In this document: positions 1 through 7,143 of the stretch, piece after piece
Layout of the letters: each line of letters opens with the position of its first letter
Position numbering within the stretch: the first letter of the stretch is position 1
Made by a program: the position numbers and the translations under genes
DNA from: CAYZUE01 sp964481825
Lineage (GTDB): Archaea > Hydrothermarchaeota > Hydrothermarchaeia > Hydrothermarchaeales > JALUUU01
Reading direction: 5' to 3'
DNA length: 11,331 nucleotides
NCBI GenBank assembly: GCA_964481825.1
Contig: CAYZUE010000040.1
Location: 1-11,331 of the forward strand
The notes under the pieces: generated by a model
What the model saw: the letters and a program-made list of their open reading frames with translations, nothing else
The model's database searches: none
Told to the model about the DNA's origin: nothing

Positions 1-640
1 TTACTAATTTTCTAGCTAAAAATGCAAATGCAGATGCGGGCAAACTCATCAGTGATGTATCGACAAGGAATTGTTTGAAACCCGCTTGTTTTGCCCAAGG
101 AAGAAGACTTTCTTCAAGAATCTTAATTTTTCCATCAATACTAGGATCCGCAGCATCGAAAGCAACAAGTAAAACGTTCTTCAAAGATAATTCATTAAGT
201 TTAGCGATCTCTCCTTCGATATCAGTACTCCATGGAGCAAGGCTATTATAGATGTGTTGATCTCCTAAATTTTGCTCTGAGATATATTCTGCAGCTCCGA
301 GCTTTGGTTTAACATTCCATATGTCCGTTGTAAAAGGCATATCAGTTATACTTGTAACGAAATCAACATAATTGATAGCTTCTTCTGTATAGTTTGCTAC
401 CAAGTCAAGACCTGCAGGAATTCCAGTATTGTCCGATATAGTCTCGAGATTATTAATAAGCGTTTCAGCCTTTGTTTTGTTAAATATTCCTTTTTCTCTG
501 TCTGAGGATTTTTCAAGTACTTTTTTATGACCGGTATAAAACATGCTGCCTATCATAAAAGTACAATTTTCCCCTGGACTTCCACCAATTTTCACGCCAC
601 CGATTTTATAAACATCCTGCTTCTTATCAAATTTATACAT
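1..640 (-). CDS. MtrH-family methyltransferase (partial, C-terminus beyond left edge)
   Basis: The frame read leftwards from the ATG at 640-638 stays open to the window edge (about 213 residues), so the gene is cut. The protein starts MYKFDKKQDVYKIGGVKIGG and continues with a PGENCTFMIGSMFY stretch, both characteristic of MtrH, the soluble subunit of tetrahydromethanopterin S-methyltransferase (about 310 residues when complete). MtrH-family proteins (MtrH, bacterial MtgA, archaeal MtoA) move methyl groups between a corrinoid cofactor and tetrahydromethanopterin or tetrahydrofolate. No other Mtr subunit is visible. The gene lies 9 bases after the activator gene and follows a corrinoid protein gene, so I infer a stand-alone role as the second methyltransferase of a methylotrophic system. 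A GGTGGT ribosome-binding site (644-649) supports this start. The family call is firm; substrate and direction are inference. Confidence 0.88.
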   Translation of the reverse strand, partial: MYKFDKKQDVYKIGGVKIGGSPGENCTFMIGSMFYTGHKKVLEKSSDREKGIFNKTKAETLINNLETISDNTGIPAGLDLVANYTEEAINYVDFVTSITDMPFTTDIWNVKPKLGAAEYISEQNLGDQHIYNSLAPWSTDIEGEIAKLNELSLKNVLLVAFDAADPSIDGKIKILEESLLPWAKQAGFKQFLVDTSLMSLPASAFAFLARKLV

Positions 641-649
641 TGTACCACC

Positions 650-2593
650 CTATTTTGGTATTTTATCTAGTACATCCTGGATATGTGGGAAATCATCCTT
701 CATATGTGGGAAATACATTGATTGCATAAAAGCCGTCTGAAACTCTGGGTCAACTGTAAGTTCAATATATTTAATCTCCCTAGCTGTCTTATCAGCTTCC
801 TTTCTAAGCTTATTATTAATCAAGGCGATTCTAGCTCCATCTCCTGCAGCATTACCAATTGCTTCAACTTTATCTAATTCACAGTCTGGAAACATTCCAA
901 GTAACATACTTGCTTCTTTATCAATAAAACTACCAAACGCTCCAGCTAAAATAACTTTATCTACTTTATCTATACCATGATGCTTCATTAAAATCTTACA
1001 ACCGGTGTATAACGCACCTTTAGCAAGCTGAATTGCACGAATATCCCCTAAAGTCACCGAAATATCTTTTCCAATAGATGTTTCATCTTTCCATGCTAGA
1101 ACGAACTCTAACATATCCTTATCATTCTTTCTTATTCTTTTAGTATCTAATTCTTTGTTAAATGTACCATTCTTTTTAATTACCCCTGATTTAAACATCT
1201 CCGCTACTGCCTCGATTATTCCAGATCCACAGATGCCTCTAGCTTTTATTTTCTGGGTTTTATTATGCCATTCAGTCTCCCCGATTACCTTAAATTTAAC
1301 TTCTTTGGCAAAAGGACTTATTTTAACACGTTCTATAGCTCCTGGAGCCGCTCGCATTCCATGTTTTATTTGGGCTCCTTCAAATGCTGGACCAGTCGCG
1401 CATGATGTGGAAACTAGTTTTTTGCTGTTACCAAGAACTATCTCACCATTTGTACCTATATCTATAATAAGTAAGATTTGATCTTGTTTTTCAGGAGCAA
1501 CGGCAACTACAACTCCCATATTATCAGCACCTACAAATCCGGCTTCAATTGGAAGAACATGGATATAAGAACCTGGAGAACCTCTAATTCCAAGATCACG
1601 GGATTTTACATCGATTGAATGATGGAATGCTGGTGGAAAAGGAGAAAGTCCTACGGGTTCGGGGTTAATATTCAAAAATATATGGTGCATACAGGTATTT
1701 CCAACAATTACAAACTCTAAAATATCTTCAGGAGTCATATCAACTTTTTTAGTTACACCAACTATTATCTTATTAAGACCCTCTACAATTGAAGAATTCA
1801 TCTTTTCAAGTCCATCATCATTTGTCATGGCATAGGTAATCCTGGCCATTACATCTTCACCATAAGATACTTGAGGATTCATCATAGAATCAATGGAAAT
1901 AACCTCGCCAGTTTCTAAATCAGTTAGGTATCCCACAACAGAAGTTGTACCTATATCAACAGCTAATCCGAATTTTTTATCTGCAAATCCTGGGAAAACT
2001 TTTATTATCTCTTTATCATCCCGAATTGCCGCAGTTACTTTCCATTTCCCTTCACGTATAATATCAGGGAGCCCTTTTAAAACTAAGTAATCAATTGATA
2101 AATCTTTAAGATCATGAGATTTTTCCAGCTCCTTAAGAAGCCTTTCTAAATCGCCTTCCGCCTCTTCTAAAACAGGGGGGACTAGCTCAACATAATAGTT
2201 TTTAATTATTGGATCAATTGCTACATCAATATCTCCAGCAGCTTTTCTTACAACCTGCCCACCGGATCTGCTTTCTTCAGGTACAAATACTAGGATATCA
2301 CCATTAATTTCAGCGGTGCAAGAAAGACGGTAATTGTCCTTAACCTCAGTATCTTTAAGTTGTCTCTTTTCGTCATCCATAATGGGAGATAAATGATCGG
2401 CTTTAGATTCAATATTAAACTTTTCAAAAGAACCTTCTTGGATTTGGACCTTACATTTACCACACGTTTTTTTGCCCCCGCAGACGGATTCAATATCAAC
2501 ACCTAACTCTTGAGCAGCTTCTCTAACAGTTTTTCCTTCTTCAACTTGCCCTCGACTGCCTGAAGGCTGAAATATTACTTTAAATTTTTCCAT
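650..2593 (-). CDS. Corrinoid protein reductive activator (RACo/RamA-like, COG3894 type), N-terminal [2Fe-2S]
   Basis: This 647-residue protein probably reduces inactive Co(II) corrinoid to Co(I) using ATP, so that the partner corrinoid protein can accept methyl groups. The N-terminus is a plant-type ferredoxin domain with C38-x5-C44-x2-C47 and C92 as [2Fe-2S] ligands. A linker (about 100-205) follows, then an ASKHA-fold ATPase-like region: DIGTTS at 213-218, VGNTCMHH at 297-304, DIGTNGE at 378-384, ATGPAFEGA at 399-407, GICGSG at 453-458, and a GAFGSF motif near the C-terminus. The C-terminus has no cysteine cluster, so the 4Fe-4S dicluster of methanogen RamA is absent. It resembles bacterial RACo and O-demethylase activators. 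It starts 11 bases after the corrinoid gene, with GGTG at 2601-2604 as ribosome-binding site, and it ends in TAG. Function class is firm; the partner is inferred from the operon. Confidence 0.92.
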   Translation of the reverse strand: MEKFKVIFQPSGSRGQVEEGKTVREAAQELGVDIESVCGGKKTCGKCKVQIQEGSFEKFNIESKADHLSPIMDDEKRQLKDTEVKDNYRLSCTAEINGDILVFVPEESRSGGQVVRKAAGDIDVAIDPIIKNYYVELVPPVLEEAEGDLERLLKELEKSHDLKDLSIDYLVLKGLPDIIREGKWKVTAAIRDDKEIIKVFPGFADKKFGLAVDIGTTSVVGYLTDLETGEVISIDSMMNPQVSYGEDVMARITYAMTNDDGLEKMNSSIVEGLNKIIVGVTKKVDMTPEDILEFVIVGNTCMHHIFLNINPEPVGLSPFPPAFHHSIDVKSRDLGIRGSPGSYIHVLPIEAGFVGADNMGVVVAVAPEKQDQILLIIDIGTNGEIVLGNSKKLVSTSCATGPAFEGAQIKHGMRAAPGAIERVKISPFAKEVKFKVIGETEWHNKTQKIKARGICGSGIIEAVAEMFKSGVIKKNGTFNKELDTKRIRKNDKDMLEFVLAWKDETSIGKDISVTLGDIRAIQLAKGALYTGCKILMKHHGIDKVDKVILAGAFGSFIDKEASMLLGMFPDCELDKVEAIGNAAGDGARIALINNKLRKEADKTAREIKYIELTVDPEFQTAFMQSMYFPHMKDDFPHIQDVLDKIPK

Positions 2594-2604
2594 GAGAGTA
2601 CACC

Positions 2605-3282
2605 CTATAATTCGCCAGACTTTCTTAGTTCCTTCAGACTTGATACCATGTTTATAGCCTCAGTTAGGGCATTACTAGCATCATCCCCATAACCATCAGC
2701 CCCCCATTTATCAGCAATGTCTCCTGTAACCGGAGCCCCACCTAAAAGTATTTTTACATTAGGATTTTTCTCACGCATATTACTGATAACTTTTTTCATT
2801 CCCACCATAGTAGTAGTCATCATTGCGGATAAACAAACAAGATCACTATCTGTACGCATCTGCTCTTCAACGAATTGGTCTAGAGGTACATCTTTACCTA
2901 AATCATGTACCGTAAATCCAGCAACCTCAAACATGAGTTTTACTATGTTTTTACCGATATCATGAACATCGCCTTCAACAGTCCCAATAACTGCTTCTCC
3001 TTTAATTTTAGACTCATCTTCGTCCCCTTCTACATGGGGCTTAAGAAGATCTAGGCCAGCATACAATGCATCTGCACACATTAAAACCTCAGGTACAAAA
3101 TACTCGTTTTTTGCAAAAAGGTCTCCAACGACTTCCATACCAGCTGCTAACCCATCAAAAATTCCTTCACTAGCATTGTATCCGTCTTTTATCCATTCTT
3201 CAGAGCATTTTACAGTAGTATCCTCATCAAATTCAATAACCCCTTCCTTTAATCCTTTAAGTAACTCTTCCTTTGTACTCAT
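2605..3282 (-). CDS. Methyltransferase corrinoid (cobalamin-binding) protein, MtmC/MtbC/MttC/MtgC-like
   Basis: This is a 225-residue methyl carrier, close to the usual length of MtmC/MttC-type proteins. Residues 1-90 form the helical cap seen in methionine-synthase-type B12 modules. Residues 95-220 are the Rossmann-like B12-binding domain with the motif GDVHDIGKN; H107 is the expected lower axial ligand to cobalt. The later LSAMMTTTM and GGAPVT stretches match the other B12-contact loops. It shuttles a methyl group between a substrate-specific methyltransferase and a second methyltransferase, here probably the MtrH-like protein two genes downstream. It is the first gene of the leftward operon. 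A GAGGT site at 3292-3296, 9 bases from the ATG, supports the start. The sequence alone does not tell which methylated compound is used, because these carriers are very similar across systems. Confidence 0.93.
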   Translation of the reverse strand: MSTKEELLKGLKEGVIEFDEDTTVKCSEEWIKDGYNASEGIFDGLAAGMEVVGDLFAKNEYFVPEVLMCADALYAGLDLLKPHVEGDEDESKIKGEAVIGTVEGDVHDIGKNIVKLMFEVAGFTVHDLGKDVPLDQFVEEQMRTDSDLVCLSAMMTTTMVGMKKVISNMREKNPNVKILLGGAPVTGDIADKWGADGYGDDASNALTEAINMVSSLKELRKSGEL

Positions 3283-3301
3283 ATCCTACAAACCTCTTAT
3301 T

Positions 3302-3331
3302 CTTTTTTAAATTTTTTAGGGAATTTTATGT
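3302..3331 (-). promoter_or_regulatory. Candidate core promoter of the corrinoid operon
   Basis: Reading leftwards, two TATA-like stretches precede the corrinoid gene: ACATAAAATTC at 3321-3331 and ATTTAAAAAAG at 3302-3312. The first would place the transcript start near 3296-3300, just ahead of the GAGGT ribosome-binding site. The second would give an almost leaderless message. GGGAA and TTCCC arms (3334-3338 and 3319-3323) flank the first box. The choice between them is uncertain. Confidence 0.45.
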
Positions 3332-3336
3332 TTTTC

Positions 3337-3350
3337 CCGAACATGTTCGG
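3337..3350. promoter_or_regulatory. Perfect 14-bp palindrome, candidate operator
   Basis: CCGAACATGTTCGG is a perfect palindrome with higher GC than its surroundings, 55-68 bases upstream of the corrinoid start codon and immediately upstream of the TATA-like stretch at 3321-3331. Position and symmetry fit a site for a dimeric helix-turn-helix regulator, probably an activator given its upstream location. The regulator is unknown. Confidence 0.55.
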
Positions 3351-3358
3351 TTAAACTT

Positions 3359-3373
3359 TAGGAAAATTTCCTA
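3359..3373. promoter_or_regulatory. Second dyad TAGGAAA-A-TTTCCTA, candidate operator
   Basis: Perfect 7-base arms flank one central A. Its centre (3366) is about 22-23 bases from the centre of the 3337-3350 palindrome, close to two helical turns, so proteins on both sites could face the same side of the DNA. The AT-rich arms make it weaker evidence than the first palindrome. Confidence 0.4.
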
Positions 3374-3591
3374 GGCCTTTACTTATTATCACACTTGAAT
3401 TACTGTTTTATTCCCTTAATCTCTTAGTAAATCTATAATTTTTTGAGTTTTTTTTAGAGAACTTTTTTATTCCTGTGTATCACACCTTATATAATTTTCT
3501 AATAGTTTCAAAAGAAAAAATAATAATTCAAAGAATTCTATTGATTTTATCATTAAAAAAAATGGAAAAAGAAGATACATATGAACAAATG

Positions 3592-3600
3592 GATATAATA
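3592..3600 (+). promoter_or_regulatory. TATA box of the NOG1-family GTPase gene
   Basis: GATATAATA lies 25-33 bases before the ATG at 3625. No Shine-Dalgarno-like sequence is present between the box and the ATG. Together these suggest a leaderless or near-leaderless transcript. Confidence 0.5.
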
Positions 3601-3624
3601 TGTAGAATATTATAACTTTATCTT

Positions 3625-4575
3625 ATGAATTTTAAAGGAATATGTTTCGTTTTAGGATATGAAGAACTAGTAGACGTTGCGTTTGGTAGAGCATCAAAGA
3701 AGATACCTGCAGAAAAGGTGGAATTTGTATCTAAAACTATTAGAAAACATCTAAGTAAAGTAACACGAAGTTGGCCAAATCTTGATGAACTGCCACTTTT
3801 TTACAATGAACTAATTAACATCACAATTGATACAGATGAACTAAATAATGCTTTAACGGCTTTAAAAAAAAGTGAAATGGTAATACATAAACTAGAAAAG
3901 ACATTCCAAAAAAAACTTAGAAAAAGGCTAAATAATGACGCAGCATATCAGATTAGAAAAGTTTATTATGGGAGGGTTAAAGCAACACTAAAACGAATCC
4001 GTAGAGAATTAGAGTTTTTAGCAGAGAGCAGAAAAAGACTAATTGAATTTCCTGAGATAGAAGACGAATTTACGACAGTAATAGTCGGTCTTCCTAACGT
4101 AGGGAAATCATCTATATTACAAGCTATGACAAACGCATCTCCAAGGGTTGAACCATACCCATTTACAACTCAGAGTATGCTACTTGGATACTTTGAAGCA
4201 AAACATCTTCGATACCAGGTAATTGATACTCCGGGACTTCTTGATCGACCATTAAAAGAGAGAAATCCTATTGAAAGACAAGCAATTCTTTCTCTTCGTC
4301 ATTTAGCGAATATTGTAATTTACATTTTTGATCCAACTGAGACATGTGGTTTCACAAAAAAAGAACAATTAAATGTTTTTCAAGAACTAGTGAAAAATTT
4401 CAATGTAAAAGTAATACCTTTGGTTAACAAAATAGACTTGCACGGAGAACAGGAAGGGACTGAATTTTTAAATTCATTGAATTTAGATGGATTCAAATGT
4501 TCTGCAATTGGAAAAACCGGAATAGATGAACTAAGAGAAGAGATTATGAATTGCAGAAGTTCCTATAAGGAATAG
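3625..4575 (+). CDS. NOG1-family GTP-binding protein
   Basis: This 316-residue GTPase resembles archaeal NOG1 relatives, which are linked to large ribosomal subunit assembly. Residues 1-145 form a basic, helical N-terminal region typical of NOG1, including the ELVDVAFGRASKK segment near the start, which supports the chosen ATG. The G domain follows: G1 GLPNVGKSS at 155-163, switch threonines in YPFTT at 178-182, G3 DTPG at 201-204, G4 NKID at 268-271, and a G5-like CSA at 292-294. The protein ends soon after the G domain, as archaeal forms do, lacking the long C-terminal extension of eukaryotic NOG1. It is a single gene converging on rtcA with a 33-base gap. Ribosomal association is inferred from the family. 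Confidence 0.9.
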   Translation: MNFKGICFVLGYEELVDVAFGRASKKIPAEKVEFVSKTIRKHLSKVTRSWPNLDELPLFYNELINITIDTDELNNALTALKKSEMVIHKLEKTFQKKLRKRLNNDAAYQIRKVYYGRVKATLKRIRRELEFLAESRKRLIEFPEIEDEFTTVIVGLPNVGKSSILQAMTNASPRVEPYPFTTQSMLLGYFEAKHLRYQVIDTPGLLDRPLKERNPIERQAILSLRHLANIVIYIFDPTETCGFTKKEQLNVFQELVKNFNVKVIPLVNKIDLHGEQEGTEFLNSLNLDGFKCSAIGKTGIDELREEIMNCRSSYKE

Positions 4576-4604
4576 TATATTTAATATTGTACTCCCTGAC
4601 CCTA

Positions 4605-4610
4605 TTTTTT
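4605..4610 (+). terminator. T-tract at the end of the NOG1-family gene
   Basis: A run of six T lies 30 bases after the GTPase stop codon and overlaps the stop codon of convergent rtcA. Oligo-T on the non-template strand is the usual archaeal termination signal. No strong hairpin precedes it. Confidence 0.4.
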
Positions 4611-5637
4611 ATAATGAATCATTATTGAACCCTATACCTGTTATTTTAAGGACATGTCTATCAGTGATTCTAAATTTGACTCCCAATATCTTTTCAACAA
4701 CATGTATATTAGTAATTAAATGACTAGTGAGATTTGCTAAACGAACTTTTGAAATACCTTTAGCAAGTGCTAGATAAAGTATTATCTGGTCGCTTGTATA
4801 GGAGTCTATTGCTGTGTTATTCTTAAGTTCTGATGAAAGCCTTAAAGCAGCTTCCTTTCCTACTTTTTCTGCTGACTTATTAATTTCGCCTAATGATCCT
4901 GCACCTATGTAGGAGTTTTTAAATACGGCCCATAAATTTATACCCACACCGGTAGAATCTCCATTTCTCTGTTCCACCTGTATTTCAGATGGGTATTTTA
5001 AATTCTCATCTACCGAATTTACGATTCTCTCAGTTATATGACTAGGTAAATTGCTAGAATGCACCACACCCCTAATTTTCTGAAGATTTCCTCTCTCTAA
5101 TAGGTTCAAAGAAGATAATTTGTCTATTGGATGTACAATTGTCCTAATAATCCCCCCGCCTTTAGGGAAATAACCTCTCCGTTCAATATTTATATCTACC
5201 CTGCCTCCCATTTTACTAAGAATTTGAAGAAATACATTTTTTAGATAATCTATTGGTGGAGACCATTTAACATCGGTTCCACCCCTTAAAATCAATTCCG
5301 TAGGTTGACTTGAAAAAAGACAGATGGGTAGGATTGTTTGCAAAACCAAAGAGATGCTTCCTGCTGTACCTACATCGATTTTATATTTCCCAGGGATTAT
5401 ACTTCCAGGATGAAATATAATTTCATCGGAACCTAAATAAACACCTTTTAACTTTGAATCAGTCATATTCTTAATTGCATCTAAACTAACCAAATGTTGT
5501 TGGGCCAAACCCGATTTAGGTCTTTTTTTACGAATATTATATATTTTTAATTTCTCACCAAGGAGAAAAGTTAAAGCAATCGATGTACGCATAATCTGCC
5601 CTCCTCCTTCACCAAACCCCCCGTCTATTTCTATCAT
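4609..5637 (-). CDS. rtcA: RNA 3'-terminal phosphate cyclase
   Basis: This 342-residue enzyme converts an RNA 3'-phosphate into a 2',3'-cyclic phosphate by adenylylation; the length matches the RtcA family. The N-terminal signature GGFGEGGGQIMRTS is at 6-19 (E10, with the Gly-rich loop), followed by GTAGSISLVLQ at 90-100. A FPKGGG element at 167-172 opens the inserted domain. The DQIILYLALA stretch at 283-292 precedes the catalytic histidine, H306, in SHLITN, which forms the covalent AMP adduct in this family. It is RtcA rather than the eukaryotic, cyclase-inactive Rcl1 type because this histidine is present. It is divergent from the dhs-family gene with only 33 bases between starts. No rtcB or archease is adjacent. 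A role in RNA repair or processing is inferred. Confidence 0.95.
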   Translation of the reverse strand: MIEIDGGFGEGGGQIMRTSIALTFLLGEKLKIYNIRKKRPKSGLAQQHLVSLDAIKNMTDSKLKGVYLGSDEIIFHPGSIIPGKYKIDVGTAGSISLVLQTILPICLFSSQPTELILRGGTDVKWSPPIDYLKNVFLQILSKMGGRVDINIERRGYFPKGGGIIRTIVHPIDKLSSLNLLERGNLQKIRGVVHSSNLPSHITERIVNSVDENLKYPSEIQVEQRNGDSTGVGINLWAVFKNSYIGAGSLGEINKSAEKVGKEAALRLSSELKNNTAIDSYTSDQIILYLALAKGISKVRLANLTSHLITNIHVVEKILGVKFRITDRHVLKITGIGFNNDSL

Positions 5638-5670
5638 TATTTTAAATACTATCTACTATAACTTAAAATC
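5638..5670. promoter_or_regulatory. Compact divergent promoter pair for rtcA and dhs
   Basis: The 33-base spacer carries TTTAAATA at 5641-5648 (plus strand), 23-30 bases ahead of the dhs ATG, and TTTTAAGT read leftwards at 5668-5661, 24-31 bases ahead of the rtcA ATG. Both distances are what an archaeal TATA box needs if transcription starts at the ATG itself. No Shine-Dalgarno sequence fits either gene. Two overlapping leaderless promoters are the simplest reading. Confidence 0.6.
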
Positions 5671-6720
5671 ATGACTAATAAAAAGGGATATTTATCATTT
5701 CCAACTGAGCCTATTAGCGTTAAATCAAGAAGTATTAGTGAGCTTCTAAAAGCAATGACTAATACCGGGTTCCAAGGTAGAAAACTTGGAGAAGCAGCTG
5801 AGATCTGGGATGCTATGATTAAAGAAAGAGAACTTACTATATTAATGGGTTTAAGCGGTGCAATGGTCCCTGCAGGTATGAGGCAGATTATTTCTTACCT
5901 AATCAAAGAAAGGCTTATTGACTGTCTAGTTAGCACTGGCGCTAATATTTTTCATGATATTTATGAAGCTTTGGGGGGTGCTCACTACAAGGGCCATGCC
6001 AATCTTAATGATACCGACCTTTACAAACATAGAATTGATAGAATGCACGATATTCTTGCACCTGAGAAAGAATTTAGAAAAGTTGACATGTTTATTTCAG
6101 AAATAGCCGAATCACTAGACCAATCGAAGGCCTATTCCTCTAGAGAGATTATGGAATATCTTGGTAAAATTGTTTATGAGAGAAACGGAAAAGAAGATTC
6201 GATTATTGTAAGTGCTCATAAACACAATGTTCCAATATTTCTCCCTGCTCTGGAGGATAGTTCAATTGGAATAGGTTTACTAGATGCTAGGAAGAGAGGT
6301 TATGGTGTTACTATAGACCACATGAAGGATATGGATGAAATAACACAAATAATCGAAAAATCAAAAAAAACTGGAGTAATTTATGTTGGAGGCGGAGTGC
6401 CTAAGAATTTTATTCAACAAACTAAAGTTATTACAGCAATATTATCCCAAAAAGAGGGAGGTCATGACTATGGAATTCAATTCACTACCGATTCTCCATA
6501 TTTTGGTGGATTAAGTGGATGTACTTTCGAAGAAGCAATTTCTTGGGGAAAAATATCTCCTAAAGCAAAGAATGTTCAGGTATTTATTGATGCTACTATC
6601 GCCCTTCCTCTAATGGCACATGCACTTTCAGAAAGGGTTGAAGGATTGAAAAGATTTATTCCATCATACGATTGGACTTCTGATAAATTGAGGATAACCT
6701 ACACACCTTTCTCTCAATAG
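5671..6720 (+). CDS. dhs: Deoxyhypusine synthase-family protein
   Basis: This 349-residue member of the DHS family is expected to modify archaeal translation factor aIF5A by transferring an aminobutyl group from spermidine to a lysine, using NAD. NAD-site features include STGANIFHD at 88-96 and VGGGVPKNF at 239-247. The catalytic lysine of human DHS (K329 in SWGKI) matches K294 in SWGKI at 291-295, with W292 and E288 also conserved. The segment after GGGVPK differs from the eukaryotic form: the residue next to K245 is Asn, where human DHS has His288. The GGGVPKNF and TTDSP style resembles the second archaeal or DHS-like group. Aminobutyl donor and exact product are therefore less certain than family membership. 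The gene ends exactly where convergent tfx ends. Confidence 0.85.
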   Translation: MTNKKGYLSFPTEPISVKSRSISELLKAMTNTGFQGRKLGEAAEIWDAMIKERELTILMGLSGAMVPAGMRQIISYLIKERLIDCLVSTGANIFHDIYEALGGAHYKGHANLNDTDLYKHRIDRMHDILAPEKEFRKVDMFISEIAESLDQSKAYSSREIMEYLGKIVYERNGKEDSIIVSAHKHNVPIFLPALEDSSIGIGLLDARKRGYGVTIDHMKDMDEITQIIEKSKKTGVIYVGGGVPKNFIQQTKVITAILSQKEGGHDYGIQFTTDSPYFGGLSGCTFEEAISWGKISPKAKNVQVFIDATIALPLMAHALSERVEGLKRFIPSYDWTSDKLRITYTPFSQ

Positions 6721-7143
6721 CTACAAATTGTTTTCATATTTAATAATCACTTTTCCACTTCTAAGAAGCTGTGATTCAAAAGTTGAAATAACTTTATTAC
6801 CACTTATTTTATCGGCTACGTTCCTCCGTAATATACTAATTAAAGATGCTGTATCATGTATAACTTTGATCCCATGCTTATCTGCCTCTTTGAAAATTAA
6901 TTGTGGAATTTCAAAAATATCTGTATTTTTTTGTATATAAAGCACAATAGGACAAAGCTTCTCATAAGCTTCTATTGTTCTTTTTGACTTTAGGATATTC
7001 TTCCTTGCACGTTGCTCTGTTATAGTTATATTTACTCTGGAAGTTCCAAGTTTTTTTGCTATAGAGTCTTGGGTAAGACCCTCGCCCCTTAATTCAAGGA
7101 TCTGAAGTTGTTTTTTTGTGATAAATAATGGATAGTTTGGCAT
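6721..7143 (-). CDS. tfx: Tfx-family DNA-binding regulator
   Basis: This 140-residue protein has a basic helix-turn-helix at about residues 9-55 (ITKKQLQILELRGEGLTQDS, then IAKKLGTSR and EQRARKNI), closely matching the Tfx family. A C-terminal domain (about 60-140) is also typical. Tfx was described in Methanothermobacter, where it binds near the fmdECB promoter, which encodes molybdenum formylmethanofuran dehydrogenase. Here the gene is divergent from tupABC with 106 bases between starts, so control of tungstate uptake and of itself is a reasonable inference. A GAGGT site at 7147-7151, three bases from the ATG, is a plausible ribosome-binding site. Effector (W or Mo oxyanion, or cofactor) and mode of action are unknown. 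The gene stops back to back with dhs. Confidence 0.9.
   Translation of the reverse strand: MPNYPLFITKKQLQILELRGEGLTQDSIAKKLGTSRVNITITEQRARKNILKSKRTIEAYEKLCPIVLYIQKNTDIFEIPQLIFKEADKHGIKVIHDTASLISILRRNVADKISGNKVISTFESQLLRSGKVIIKYENNL

Larger units (their letters stand above)
3283..3624. other. 342-base AT-rich divergent intergenic region
   Basis: No convincing gene lies here. It separates the leftward corrinoid operon from the rightward GTPase gene. It holds candidate promoters for both, a perfect 14-bp palindrome (3337-3350), a 7+1+7 dyad (3359-3373), an 8-base direct repeat TATCACAC (3387-3394 and 3478-3485; the second copy lies in a small GTGT-ATC-ACAC dyad), and T-rich tracts around 3431-3470. 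The length is unusual here, since the other divergent gaps are 33 and 106 bases. That fits a regulated promoter for the methyltransferase operon. Confidence 0.7.

Noticed and set aside
1155..2090. Open frames on the plus strand opposite the activator gene
   Set aside because: They are antisense to a well-recognised protein, show no family features and have no start signals.
3562..3615. A 17-codon open frame (MEKEDTYEQMDIICRIL) ahead of the NOG1-family gene
   Set aside because: Too short to judge, no ribosome-binding site, and it covers the TATA box of the next gene.
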